DNA of 64,000 nucleotides from Pseudomonas putida S13.1.2. Its GTDB lineage: Bacteria > Pseudomonadota > Gammaproteobacteria > Pseudomonadales > Pseudomonadaceae. The notes under the pieces were generated by a model. That model was given only the letters and a program-made list of their open reading frames with translations. It ran no database searches and had not been told where the DNA came from. Positions 30,971-39,547 of the stretch are shown piece after piece (position 1 is the stretch's first letter; each line of letters starts with the position of its first letter). Location: positions 4,994,501 to 5,058,500 of the forward strand of contig NZ_CP010979.1 of assembly GCF_000498395.2 (NCBI RefSeq), in the 5' to 3' direction. Made by a program: the position numbers and the translations under genes.

Positions 30971-31012
30971 TGCTGTTACTCCGCCTGAATACCTTGCTTG
31001 TGCGCAGTGTAC

Positions 31013-32110
31013 TTAGCCCGCGCGGGCAAACCAACGCCCGGCTTCATTGCTGACCCGGCCTTCCAGCTCCAGCTCGGTCAGCTGCGCCAACACTTCGGCC
31101 AGCGGCAGCTCGCTGCAGTGCGCAAGGCTTTCGCTGGTTTGAGGCGCTGCATGCAGCAGGGCGAGCAGGGGATGGTCGAACCTGTCCACAACTGCAGGTG
31201 GCAGGTTCTGCCAACCCTGCAGGCTTTCCAGGATTTGCTCCACCGTTTCCACCAGTAATGCCCCATCCCGGATCAGTTGGTGACAGCCCTTGGCCCCCGG
31301 GTGATGAATAGACCCCGGAATGGCATACACCTCACGGCCTTGCTCGGCCGCCAGGCGCGCCGTAATCAGCGAGCCGCTGGCCATGCTGGCCTCTACCACC
31401 AGCACACCCAGCGACAGCCCGCTGATGATGCGGTTGCGCCGTGGGAAGTTGCCAGGCAGTGGCCCGGCATCCAGCGGATACTCCGAAACCAGCGCACTGC
31501 CGTTGTCGATCATCGCCTGCGCAAGCTCAAGATGGCGCTGTGGATAAAGTTTTTGCAGCCCCGTGCCGAGCACGGCAATCGTGCACCCACCGGCCTGCAA
31601 CGCAGCCCGATGAGCGGCACCGTCGACGCCTACCGCCAGCCCGCTGGTAATGGTGAAACCTGCCTGCGCAAGGTAGCGGGAAAATGCCCGGGCTGTGTCG
31701 AGCGCCGGGGGTGTGGCACGTCTGCTGCCCACGATGGCCAGCTGAGGGCGGTCGAGCAAGGCCGGGTCGCCGGCAACAAAAAGCAGCGGCGGGGCGTCGT
31801 CGATTTCTGCCAGCAAGGCAGGGTAGCCAGGGCCGTCCCACATCAGCAAATGCTGGCCGGGGCGCTCTAACCAGGCCATTGCGGCCAGCGCGCCATCGCG
31901 GACCTCGGCACTGCGCCGGGCATCGATGGTGGCTTGGGGGATGCCCAACGCTCGCCAGGCCGAACCGGGAGCGCTAAGCGCGCTAGAGGCGCTGCCGAAC
32001 GCATCCAGCAAGGTGCGAAAACGTCGCAGTCCTGTCTCGGGCAGGCGATGCAGGCGTAATCGCGCCTCCAGTTCGGCAGGCGGGCAGAGCGACGAATGGT
32101 AACTGGGCAT
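31013..32110 (-). CDS. dprA: DNA-processing protein DprA (Smf)
   Basis: Binds single-stranded DNA and loads RecA during natural transformation. The 365-residue protein has an N-terminal SAM-like region, a Rossmann domain (AIVGSRRATPPALDTARAFS, SGLAVGVDGAAHRAAL, PGNFPRRNRIISGLS) and a C-terminal winged-helix-like region. The ATG at 32108-32110 follows AAGGACGATCCCC. It is divergent from def. In P. aeruginosa a LysM gene (PA0020) lies between dprA and def; it is absent here. Confidence 0.96.
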   Translation of the reverse strand: MPSYHSSLCPPAELEARLRLHRLPETGLRRFRTLLDAFGSASSALSAPGSAWRALGIPQATIDARRSAEVRDGALAAMAWLERPGQHLLMWDGPGYPALLAEIDDAPPLLFVAGDPALLDRPQLAIVGSRRATPPALDTARAFSRYLAQAGFTITSGLAVGVDGAAHRAALQAGGCTIAVLGTGLQKLYPQRHLELAQAMIDNGSALVSEYPLDAGPLPGNFPRRNRIISGLSLGVLVVEASMASGSLITARLAAEQGREVYAIPGSIHHPGAKGCHQLIRDGALLVETVEQILESLQGWQNLPPAVVDRFDHPLLALLHAAPQTSESLAHCSELPLAEVLAQLTELELEGRVSNEAGRWFARAG

Positions 32111-32316
32111 GGGGATCGTCCTTGATCTAAACAGGGCCATCTACGTGGCACAACCTGTGGATAACTCTGTGAGTAACACTTTGAAAAGCTGTCCATTGAT
32201 TGGGGGCTATCAAGCCCATAGACACCCTAGACGAGCTTGCCAGGTGCCGAAATCCCCGTTTCCCTTTATTATGTGTGCTCAGTTTTCAACCGAACGCACA
32301 GTGACTGCCTGACCTT

Positions 32317-32823
32317 ATGGCCATCTTGAACATTCTCGAATTCCCGGACCCGCGCCTGCGCACTATCGCCAAACCGGTGACGGAGTTCGACGACGCCCTG
32401 CGTCAGCTGATCGACGACATGTTTGAAACCATGTACGAAGCCCCTGGTATCGGCCTGGCCGCCACCCAGGTCAACGTGCACCTGCAGGTCGTGGTCATGG
32501 ACCTCAGCGAAGACCGCAGCGAGCCGCGCGTCTTCATCAACCCCACGGTCGAAGAACTGACCCACGACATGGGCCAGTACCAGGAAGGTTGCCTGTCGGT
32601 GCCCGGCTTCTACGAGAACGTCGACCGCCCGCTGCGTGTGCGGGTCAAGGCCCAGGACCGCGACGGCAAGCCGTACGAGCTGGAATGCGAAGGCCTGCTG
32701 GCGGTGTGCGTACAGCACGAATTCGATCACCTCAACGGCAAGCTGTTCGTTGACTACCTGTCGCAGCTCAAGCGCGACCGGATCAAGAAGAAGCTGGAAA
32801 AGCAGCACCGCCAGCAAGCCTGA
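32317..32823 (+). CDS. def: Peptide deformylase
   Basis: Removes the N-formyl group from nascent proteins. The 168-residue protein has the three family motifs: GIGLAATQ (Gln51), EGCLS (Cys92) and QHEFDH (His134, Glu135, His138), giving the Cys-His-His metal site. It heads the series def-fmt-rsmB-trkA on the plus strand, all closely spaced. fmt follows after 60 nt. Confidence 0.98.
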   Translation: MAILNILEFPDPRLRTIAKPVTEFDDALRQLIDDMFETMYEAPGIGLAATQVNVHLQVVVMDLSEDRSEPRVFINPTVEELTHDMGQYQEGCLSVPGFYENVDRPLRVRVKAQDRDGKPYELECEGLLAVCVQHEFDHLNGKLFVDYLSQLKRDRIKKKLEKQHRQQA

Positions 32824-32883
32824 TCCCCACCTTCCAGAAGGCTTGCTCCGGCAAGCCTTTTTCTATTTTGAAGCGAGAACTCC

Positions 32884-33816
32884 ATGCGCATCGTCTTTGC
32901 AGGCACTCCAGAGTTTGCCGCCGAACACCTCAAGGCCCTGCTCGACAGCCCGTACCAGATCGTGGCCGTCTACACCCAGCCCGACCGCCCGGCCGGCCGT
33001 GGCCAGAAGCTGATGCCAAGTGCGGTCAAGGCACTGGCAGTGGCCCATGACATCCCGGTGTTCCAGCCGCAAACCCTGCGCAACGCCGATGCCCAGGCCG
33101 AACTGGCCGCGCTGAAGCCGGACCTGATGGTGGTGGTCGCCTACGGCCTGATCCTGCCGCAGGCAGTGCTGGATATCCCGCGCCTGGGCTGCATCAACAG
33201 CCACGCCTCCCTGCTGCCACGCTGGCGCGGTGCGGCGCCGATCCAGCGCGCCGTGGAAGCCGGCGACGCCGAAAGCGGCGTAACCGTGATGCGCATGGAA
33301 GCTGGCCTGGACACCGGCCCGATGCTGCTCAAGGTAGTCACCCCCATCAGCGCCGACGACACCGGCGGCACCTTGCATGATCGCCTGGCCGAAATGGGCC
33401 CGCCTGCAGTCGTTCAGGCCATTGCCGGGCTGGCCGAAGGTTCGCTGCAAGGTGAGGTGCAGGACGATACCCTGGCTACCTACGCACACAAGCTGAACAA
33501 GGACGAGGCACGCATCGACTGGACCCGCCCTGCCGTTGAGCTGGAGCGCCTGATCCGCGCCTTCAACCCGTGGCCGGTGTGCCACAGCACCCTGGATGGC
33601 GAAAGCGTGAAGGTGCTGGCCGCCAACTTGTCCACAGGCAAGGGCGCCCCGGGCGAAATCCTGTCCGCCAGCAAGGACGGCCTGGTCGTTGCGTGCGGCG
33701 ACCTGGCGCTGAGCCTGACCCGCCTGCAACTGCCCGGCGGCAAGGCGCTTAACTTCAGCGACCTGTTCAACAGCCGCCGCGAGAAGTTCGCCGCCGGCAA
33801 GGTGCTGGGCCAATGA
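32884..33816 (+). CDS. fmt: Methionyl-tRNA formyltransferase
   Basis: Formylates initiator Met-tRNA using 10-formyltetrahydrofolate. The 310-residue protein has the formyltransferase fold with FAGTPEFAAEHL at the N-terminus, the catalytic INSHASLLPRWRGAAPIQ block and the LDTGPML segment. The C-terminal OB-fold domain follows about residue 210. Its stop codon overlaps the rsmB start (ATGA at 33813-33816), so the two are coupled. Confidence 0.98.
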   Translation: MRIVFAGTPEFAAEHLKALLDSPYQIVAVYTQPDRPAGRGQKLMPSAVKALAVAHDIPVFQPQTLRNADAQAELAALKPDLMVVVAYGLILPQAVLDIPRLGCINSHASLLPRWRGAAPIQRAVEAGDAESGVTVMRMEAGLDTGPMLLKVVTPISADDTGGTLHDRLAEMGPPAVVQAIAGLAEGSLQGEVQDDTLATYAHKLNKDEARIDWTRPAVELERLIRAFNPWPVCHSTLDGESVKVLAANLSTGKGAPGEILSASKDGLVVACGDLALSLTRLQLPGGKALNFSDLFNSRREKFAAGKVLGQ

Positions 33817-35123
33817 ACCCACGTCTCGCCGCCGCCCGTGCCCTTGCCGCTGTACTCAGTGGCAAGGCCTCGCTGAACAGCTCGCTGCCGGCACAACTGG
33901 ACAAGGTTGATGAACGCGACCGTGGCCTGACCCAGGACCTGGCGTTCGGTACCGCACGCTGGCAGCCGCGCCTCGACCTGCTGGCCGCGCAACTGCTGCA
34001 AAAGCCCTTCAAGGCCGCCGACGCCGATGTGCAGGCGCTGCTGCTGGTCGGCCTGTACCAGTTGTTCTACACCCGCATTCCGGCCCACGCCGCCATCGGC
34101 GAAACCGTGGGCTGTGCCGACAAGCTGAAAAAGCCGTGGGCCAAGGGCCTGCTCAATGCCGTGCTGCGCCGCGCCCAGCGCGAAGGCGAAGAACTGCTCG
34201 CCGGCATGGAGCGCGACCCAGTGGTACGCACCGCCCACCCGCGCTGGTTGCAAAAGGCGCTGAAAGCCTTTTGGCCAGAACAGTGGGAAGCCATCTGCGC
34301 CGCCAACAACGCCCACCCGCCGATGATTCTGCGGGTCAACCGCCGTCACCACAGCCGCGATGCCTACCTGGCACTGCTGGCCGAAGCGGGCATTGGCGCC
34401 AGCGCCTGCCAGTACAGCCGTGACGGCATCGTGCTGGCCGAGGCCTGCGACGTGCGCGGCCTGCCAGGCTTCGCCGAGGGCTGGGTGAGCGTGCAGGACG
34501 AGGCCGCGCAGCTGTCCGCCGACCTGCTCGAACTGGCCCCCGGCCAGCGCGTGCTGGACGCCTGTTGCGCCCCGGGTGGCAAAACCTGCCACTTGCTGGA
34601 GGCCGAAGCCGGCCTGGCGCAGATGGTGGCCATCGACCTCGAAGCCAAGCGCCTGACCCGCGTGCGCGAGAACCTCGACCGCCTGCAACTGGACGCCGAG
34701 CTGATCGCCTGCGATGCCCGCGACACCGCCAGCTGGTGGGACGGCAAGCCGTTCCAGCGCATCCTGCTCGACGCGCCGTGTTCGGCCACCGGCGTAATCC
34801 GCCGCCACCCGGACATCAAGCTGACCCGCCAGGCCGACGACATCCCGGCCCTGGCAACGCTGCAAGGCGAGCTGCTCGATGCCCTGTGGCCGACACTGGA
34901 AGTAGGCGGCATGCTGCTGTACGCCACCTGCTCCAGCCTGCCGACCGAGAACACCGAAGTAGTGGGCGCCTTCCTTGCCCGCACCCCAGGCGCCCGTGAG
35001 CTGGACCTGGCCACCGAGGCCGGCCTGCGCCAGCCCCACGGCCGCCAGTTGCTGGCCCAGGAAGGCGGCCACGACGGTTTCTACTATGCCAAGCTGATCA
35101 AGATCGCCGCCTCACGCGGATAA
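33813..35123 (+). CDS. rsmB: 16S rRNA (cytosine-967 C5) methyltransferase
   Basis: Methylates C967 of 16S rRNA. The 436-residue protein has an N-terminal NusB-like RNA-binding domain (about 1-140) and a Rossmann methyltransferase domain. The SAM motif is LDACCAPGGKTCH. The two RsmB/RsmF-type cysteines lie in LDAPCSATG and in ATCSSLPTEN, the latter being the expected nucleophile. It is translationally coupled to fmt and followed by trkA after 23 nt. Confidence 0.97.
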   Translation: MNPRLAAARALAAVLSGKASLNSSLPAQLDKVDERDRGLTQDLAFGTARWQPRLDLLAAQLLQKPFKAADADVQALLLVGLYQLFYTRIPAHAAIGETVGCADKLKKPWAKGLLNAVLRRAQREGEELLAGMERDPVVRTAHPRWLQKALKAFWPEQWEAICAANNAHPPMILRVNRRHHSRDAYLALLAEAGIGASACQYSRDGIVLAEACDVRGLPGFAEGWVSVQDEAAQLSADLLELAPGQRVLDACCAPGGKTCHLLEAEAGLAQMVAIDLEAKRLTRVRENLDRLQLDAELIACDARDTASWWDGKPFQRILLDAPCSATGVIRRHPDIKLTRQADDIPALATLQGELLDALWPTLEVGGMLLYATCSSLPTENTEVVGAFLARTPGARELDLATEAGLRQPHGRQLLAQEGGHDGFYYAKLIKIAASRG

Positions 35124-35146
35124 GCACAAACGGTAGGGAGTAGCGG

Positions 35147-36520
35147 ATGAAGATCATCATCCTCGGCGCAGGGCAGGTAGGCGGTACGCTGGCAGAGCAT
35201 TTGGCCAGCGAAGCGAACGACATCACCGTGGTCGACACCGATGGCGAGCGCTTGCGCGACCTCGGTGACCGCCTGGACATCCGCACCGTGCAGGGCCGTG
35301 GCTCGCTGCCGACGGTGCTGCGTCAGGCCGGTGCCGATGACGCCGACATGCTGGTGGCAGTGACCAACAGCGACGAAACCAACATGGTCGCCTGCCAGGT
35401 GGCCTATTCGCTGTTCCACACCCCGACCAAGATCGCCCGGGTGCGGGAATCGTCTTACCTCACCCGCGAGGAGCTGTTCCACAACGACCATATCCCGGTC
35501 GACGTGCTGATCAGCCCCGAGCAGGTGGTGACCAACTACATCAAGCGCCTGATCGAACACCCAGGCTCGCTGCAGGTGATCGACTTTGCCGAAGGCAAGG
35601 CCCAACTGGTGGCGGTGAAGGCTTACTACGGTGGCCCGCTGGTGGGCCAGCAGCTGCGCCAGATCCGTGCGCACATGCCCAACGTCGACACCCGCGTGGC
35701 AGCCATCTTCCGCCGCGACCGGCCGATCACCCCACGTGGCGACACCGTGATCGAAGCTGACGACGAAGTGTTCTTCATCGCCGCCAAGAAGGACATCCGC
35801 GCGGTGATGGGCGAGCTGCGCCGCATCGACGAAACCAACAAACGCATTGTGATCGCTGGCGGCGGGCAGATCGGCGAACGCCTGGCCGAAGCCATCGAGA
35901 GCCGCTACCAGGTGAAGATCATCGAGATGAACCCGGCGCGCTGCCGGCACCTCTCCGATACCTTGGAAAGCACCGTGGTGCTACAGGGCAGCGCCTCGGA
36001 CAAGGACCTGATGCTCGAAGAAAACATCGCCGACGCCGACATCTTCCTGGCCCTGACCAACGACGACGAAGCCAACATCATGTCGTCGCTGCTGGCCAAA
36101 CGCCTGGGCGCGGGCAAGGTGATGACCATCATCAACAACCCGGCCTATGTCGACCTGGTGCAGGGCGGTGATATCGACATCGCCATCAGCCCGCAGCTGG
36201 CCACCATCGGCACGCTGCTGGCGCACGTGCGCCGGGGCGACATCGTCAGCGTTCACTCGCTGCGCCGTGGTGCGGCCGAGGCCATCGAGGCGGTGGCACA
36301 CGGGGACGCGAAGTCGAGCAAGGTGGTTGGCAAAGCCATCGAAGACATCGCCCTGCCGCCGGGTACCACCATCGGCGCCATCATCCGGGACGAAGAGGTG
36401 ATGATCGCCCACGACGCCACCAGGATCGAATCGGGTGACCATGTGATCCTGTTCGTTGTGGATAAAAAACACATTCGGGATGTGGAAAAGCTGTTCCACG
36501 TTGGCTTGAGTTTCTTCTAG
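35147..36520 (+). CDS. trkA: Trk potassium uptake peripheral NAD-binding protein
   Basis: Cytoplasmic regulatory subunit of Trk-type potassium uptake. The 457-residue protein contains two RCK repeats, each with a Rossmann NAD site: IIILGAGQVGGTLAEHL at the start and IVIAGGGQIGERLAEAI near residue 230. TrkA_C domains end each half (about 145-225 and 365-457). No trkH or trkG is adjacent, so the membrane subunit is elsewhere. The ATG follows GGGAGTAGCGG. A perfect DnaA box lies near its 3' end (36457-36465). Confidence 0.97.
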   Translation: MKIIILGAGQVGGTLAEHLASEANDITVVDTDGERLRDLGDRLDIRTVQGRGSLPTVLRQAGADDADMLVAVTNSDETNMVACQVAYSLFHTPTKIARVRESSYLTREELFHNDHIPVDVLISPEQVVTNYIKRLIEHPGSLQVIDFAEGKAQLVAVKAYYGGPLVGQQLRQIRAHMPNVDTRVAAIFRRDRPITPRGDTVIEADDEVFFIAAKKDIRAVMGELRRIDETNKRIVIAGGGQIGERLAEAIESRYQVKIIEMNPARCRHLSDTLESTVVLQGSASDKDLMLEENIADADIFLALTNDDEANIMSSLLAKRLGAGKVMTIINNPAYVDLVQGGDIDIAISPQLATIGTLLAHVRRGDIVSVHSLRRGAAEAIEAVAHGDAKSSKVVGKAIEDIALPPGTTIGAIIRDEEVMIAHDATRIESGDHVILFVVDKKHIRDVEKLFHVGLSFF

Positions 36521-36531
36521 GAGAAGAGGGC

Positions 36532-36840
36532 ATGCGCGAATCGCTGGAGAAAATGCTGGCCAAGGGTGTGGATAACCCATTGCTGCGTTTCGGGCTAGGG
36601 AAGGCTTGGCTGGATGAAGGCAACGGCGCTGAAGCGGCGGTACACCTGGCACGGTGTGTGGAGCAGGATCCCAAGTATTCCGCGGCGTGGAAGCTGCTGG
36701 GCAAGGCGCATCAGTTGCAGGGTGACCTGGCAGCAGCGCGCAAGGCCTGGGAAGATGGGATCGTGGCGGCGCAGGCCCATGGGGACAAGCAGGCCGAGAA
36801 AGAGATGACAGTGTTCCTGAAGAAACTCAACAAGGTCTGA
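36532..36840 (+). CDS. Small TPR protein (PA0015-like)
   Basis: A 102-residue protein that is essentially two to three tetratricopeptide helices (LRFGLGKAWLDEGNGAEAAVHLARCVEQDP, SAAWKLLGKAHQLQGDLAAARKAWEDGI). No signal peptide. It starts 11 nt after trkA with AGGAGAAGAGGGC before the ATG, so it probably belongs to the same transcript. The family has no assigned function; a protein-protein interaction role is likely from the repeats. Confidence 0.9.
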   Translation: MRESLEKMLAKGVDNPLLRFGLGKAWLDEGNGAEAAVHLARCVEQDPKYSAAWKLLGKAHQLQGDLAAARKAWEDGIVAAQAHGDKQAEKEMTVFLKKLNKV

Positions 36841-36847
36841 AATTGCC

Positions 36848-37029
36848 GGGGCTGCTTTGCAGCCCATCGCCGGCAAGCCAGCTCCCACAGGGGCCGAGCA
36901 AACCCATGGGCTTTGTACAAGCCAGAGCTTGTCTAAGCCAGAAGTTGTCCAAGGCTGAAGCATGAGCTCGGGCCGGCACGGTCAGGGTGGGAGCTGGCTT
37001 GCCGGCGAAAGGGGCGCAAAGCGCCCCCA
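36848..37029. repeat. REP doublet (family D) with hairpin flanks
   Basis: GGGGCTGCTTTGCAGCCC and a family D unit (CGCCGGCAAGCCAGCTCCCA) occur at 36848-36890, with the inverted partner and GGGGCGCAAAGCGCCCCC at 36986-37029. They are separated by about 95 bp and lie between convergent genes. Confidence 0.82.
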
Positions 37030-37035
37030 AAAATC

Positions 37036-37923
37036 TCAGTACCAGCGCGGCTCGCCAGCCGGGCGCTTCTTGAAGCGCTTCATGCTCCACATGTACTGGC
37101 TCGGGTACTCGCGCACATAGCGCTCGACCACCTTGCTCATCGCCGCCGCCGATTCGGTCACATCGGTGCTGTACATCGCTTCCGGCGCTGCTTCCAGAAT
37201 CACCCGAAAGCCCGAACCATCCGGCAGCCGCAGCGCATGCAGGAACACCCCCACAGCCTTGCCACCGGCCAGCATATTCGGCACGAACTTGCTGGTCAGC
37301 GCCTGGGTACCCAGAAACGGCACGAACACCCCTGCCGATTCCGCCGGCTCCGGGTCGGCGGGGATGCCCACCTGGCCACCACGGCGCACTTCCTTGATGA
37401 CGCTGAGGATGCCTTCCTTGGTCGAAGGCGCCACGCGGTTGCCCATCTGCACGCGCTGCTCACGCAGCAGGTCATCCACAGCTTTGAGCTTCGGCGGGCG
37501 ATAGAAGATGATCGGTTTGCACTGGTTGCAGTAGAAGTGGTTCAGCACTTCCCAGTTGCCCAGGTGGCTGGTGATTCCCACCACGCCCTTGCCCGAGGCC
37601 AGGGCCTGCTCCAGCACTTCCAGGCCGTGCACTTCCTTGACCAGCTCCAGCGAACGCTGCGGCGGCCAGATCCAGGCACAGGCACTTTCGACGAAGGACT
37701 TGCCGATATCCCGCAGCGCCTGGCCAACCAGCTGCTCACGGGCAACCGGGTCCATCTCCGGGAAACACTTGGCAAGGTTGATCCGCACCACGTTGCGCGA
37801 ACCATTGGGCACTTTCCACATCAGCCAGCCGATACCCGCGCCCACACGCTGTACAGCGCCCCAGGGCAGCTTGGCAAACAGGCGCAGCACCCCGACCATC
37901 AGGGCGCCCTTGAACTTTTCCAC
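37036..37923 (-). CDS. Lipid A biosynthesis acyltransferase (LpxL/HtrB family, PA0011-like)
   Basis: A 295-residue inner-membrane acyltransferase that adds a secondary acyl chain to lipid A. It has an N-terminal membrane segment, the catalytic HLGNWE motif (H-x4-E) in GITSHLGNWEVLNHF, and the substrate-binding GQVGIPADPEP region. The start is GTG at 37921-37923, with AAGGA 8 nt upstream, giving the same length I recall for PA0011. Which position it acylates cannot be told from sequence. Confidence 0.93.
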   Translation of the reverse strand: MEKFKGALMVGVLRLFAKLPWGAVQRVGAGIGWLMWKVPNGSRNVVRINLAKCFPEMDPVAREQLVGQALRDIGKSFVESACAWIWPPQRSLELVKEVHGLEVLEQALASGKGVVGITSHLGNWEVLNHFYCNQCKPIIFYRPPKLKAVDDLLREQRVQMGNRVAPSTKEGILSVIKEVRRGGQVGIPADPEPAESAGVFVPFLGTQALTSKFVPNMLAGGKAVGVFLHALRLPDGSGFRVILEAAPEAMYSTDVTESAAAMSKVVERYVREYPSQYMWSMKRFKKRPAGEPRWY

Positions 37924-37964
37924 AGGCGAATTCCTTATTTCAGCAAGGCGCGCATTGTAACCCC

Positions 37965-38516
37965 TCAGCGCAACAAGGCGGCGTAGCGATCGCAATCGGT
38001 GGTGTGGTCCATGACCATGCCGGTGGCCTGCATGAAGGCGTAGCAGATGGTCGGGCCGACAAAGGTGAAGCCAGCTTTTTGCAGGGCCTTGCTCATGGCC
38101 TTGGCTTCGTCGGTGACAGCCGGCACGTCGCCGCGCACTTCGAAGTGGTTGATCTTCGGCTCGCCGCCAACGAACGACCATAGCCATGCGGCGGGGTTAT
38201 CCACAGCCAGCCAGGCTTGGGCATTGCGCCGCGCAGCCTTGAGCTTGAGGCGATTGCGGATGATGCCGGCATCCTGCATCAGTTCTTCGATGCGCTCGTC
38301 GCTCATGGCGGCCAGCTTTTCCGGGTCGAAGCCGTACATCACCTCGCGATAACGCTCGCGCTTGCGCAAAACGGTTATCCACGACAGCCCGGCCTGGAAC
38401 CCTTCGAGCAAAAGCATCTCGAAGAGCAACGCCGGGTCACGCTGTGGCGTTCCCCATTCCTGGTCATGATAGGCCTGGTACAACGGATCGTCGGTACACC
38501 AAAAGCAGCGTGGCAT
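37965..38516 (-). CDS. tag: DNA-3-methyladenine glycosylase I
   Basis: Removes 3-methyladenine from alkylated DNA. The 183-residue protein has the Tag zinc site (Cys4, His17, His171, Cys175) and the catalytic Glu38 within LLLEGFQAGLSW. Other conserved blocks are YHDQEWGTP and INHFEVRGD. A perfect DnaA box (38197-38205) lies in the coding sequence. It is divergent from glyQ, as in PA0010-PA0009. Confidence 0.97.
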   Translation of the reverse strand: MPRCFWCTDDPLYQAYHDQEWGTPQRDPALLFEMLLLEGFQAGLSWITVLRKRERYREVMYGFDPEKLAAMSDERIEELMQDAGIIRNRLKLKAARRNAQAWLAVDNPAAWLWSFVGGEPKINHFEVRGDVPAVTDEAKAMSKALQKAGFTFVGPTICYAFMQATGMVMDHTTDCDRYAALLR

Positions 38517-38599
38517 AAGGCTCCAATGAGTAGAGGGCGAGGCGAATCAGGTTATACTCCCGCTCTTTACATCCGCATCCCCAGATACAGGTGAATTTC

Positions 38600-39547
38600 G
38601 TGAGCCAGCCTACGCCAGCCGTGCGTACCTTCCAAGACCTGATCCTCGCCCTGCAGAACTACTGGGCAGCTCAAGGTTGTGTGGTGCTTCAGCCCTACGA
38701 TATGGAAGTAGGCGCCGGCACTTTCCATACCGCCACGTTCCTGCGCGCCGTCGGCCCAGAAACCTGGAACGCCGCCTACGTGCAGCCTAGCCGTCGCCCT
38801 GCCGACGGGCGGTATGGCGAAAACCCAAACCGCCTGCAGCACTACTACCAGTTCCAGGTCGTGCTCAAGCCCAACCCGGCCAACTTCCAGGAGCTGTACC
38901 TCGGCTCGCTGAAAGCCATCGGCCTGGACCCGCTGGTGCACGACATCCGCTTCGTCGAAGACAACTGGGAATCGCCGACCCTCGGCGCCTGGGGCCTGGG
39001 CTGGGAAATCTGGCTCAACGGCATGGAAGTCACCCAGTTCACCTACTTCCAGCAAGTAGGCGGTATCGAGTGCTACCCGGTCACCGGTGAAATCACCTAC
39101 GGCCTGGAGCGCCTGGCCATGTACATCCAGGGCGTCGACTCGGTGTACGACCTGGTATGGGCCGACGGCCCGTTCGGCAAGGTTACCTACGGCGACGTGT
39201 TCCACCAGAACGAGGTGGAACAGTCGACCTACAACTTCGAACACGCCAACGTCGACAAGCTGTTCGAACTGTTCGACTTCTACGAAAGCGAAGCCAATCG
39301 CCTGATCAAGCTGGATCTGCCGTTGCCGACCTACGAAATGGTCCTGAAGGCCTCGCACACCTTCAACCTGCTGGACGCGCGCCGCGCCATCTCGGTAACC
39401 GAGCGCCAGCGTTACATCCTGCGTGTACGTACCCTGGCCCGGGACGTGGCGCAAAGCTATCTGCAAGCCCGCGCACGCATGGGCTTCCCGATGGCCACCC
39501 CTGAACTGCGTGACGAAGTGTTGGCTAAGCTGGAGGCTGCACAATGA
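38600..39547 (+). CDS. glyQ: Glycyl-tRNA synthetase alpha subunit
   Basis: Catalytic alpha subunit of the bacterial alpha2-beta2 glycyl-tRNA synthetase. The 315-residue protein shows family blocks FQDLILALQNYWAAQGC, PSRRPADGRYGENPNRLQHY and YGLERLAMYIQGVD. The start is GTG at 38600, after ACAGGTGAATTTC; another GTG at 38591 is in frame but overlaps the ribosome site. A -10-like TATACT lies at 38553-38558. The stop overlaps the glyS start (ATGA). Confidence 0.98.
   Translation: MSQPTPAVRTFQDLILALQNYWAAQGCVVLQPYDMEVGAGTFHTATFLRAVGPETWNAAYVQPSRRPADGRYGENPNRLQHYYQFQVVLKPNPANFQELYLGSLKAIGLDPLVHDIRFVEDNWESPTLGAWGLGWEIWLNGMEVTQFTYFQQVGGIECYPVTGEITYGLERLAMYIQGVDSVYDLVWADGPFGKVTYGDVFHQNEVEQSTYNFEHANVDKLFELFDFYESEANRLIKLDLPLPTYEMVLKASHTFNLLDARRAISVTERQRYILRVRTLARDVAQSYLQARARMGFPMATPELRDEVLAKLEAAQ

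Noticed and set aside
30413..30988. Plus-strand ORFs opposite tsaC as a target for the orphan terminator
   Set aside because: They lie downstream of the terminator at 29996-30021 and are antisense to a firm gene, so they do not explain it.
33480..35072. 530-codon open frame opposite rsmB and fmt
   Set aside because: Shadow frame: low-complexity Ala/Gly/Gln/Val composition, spanning two well-supported genes.
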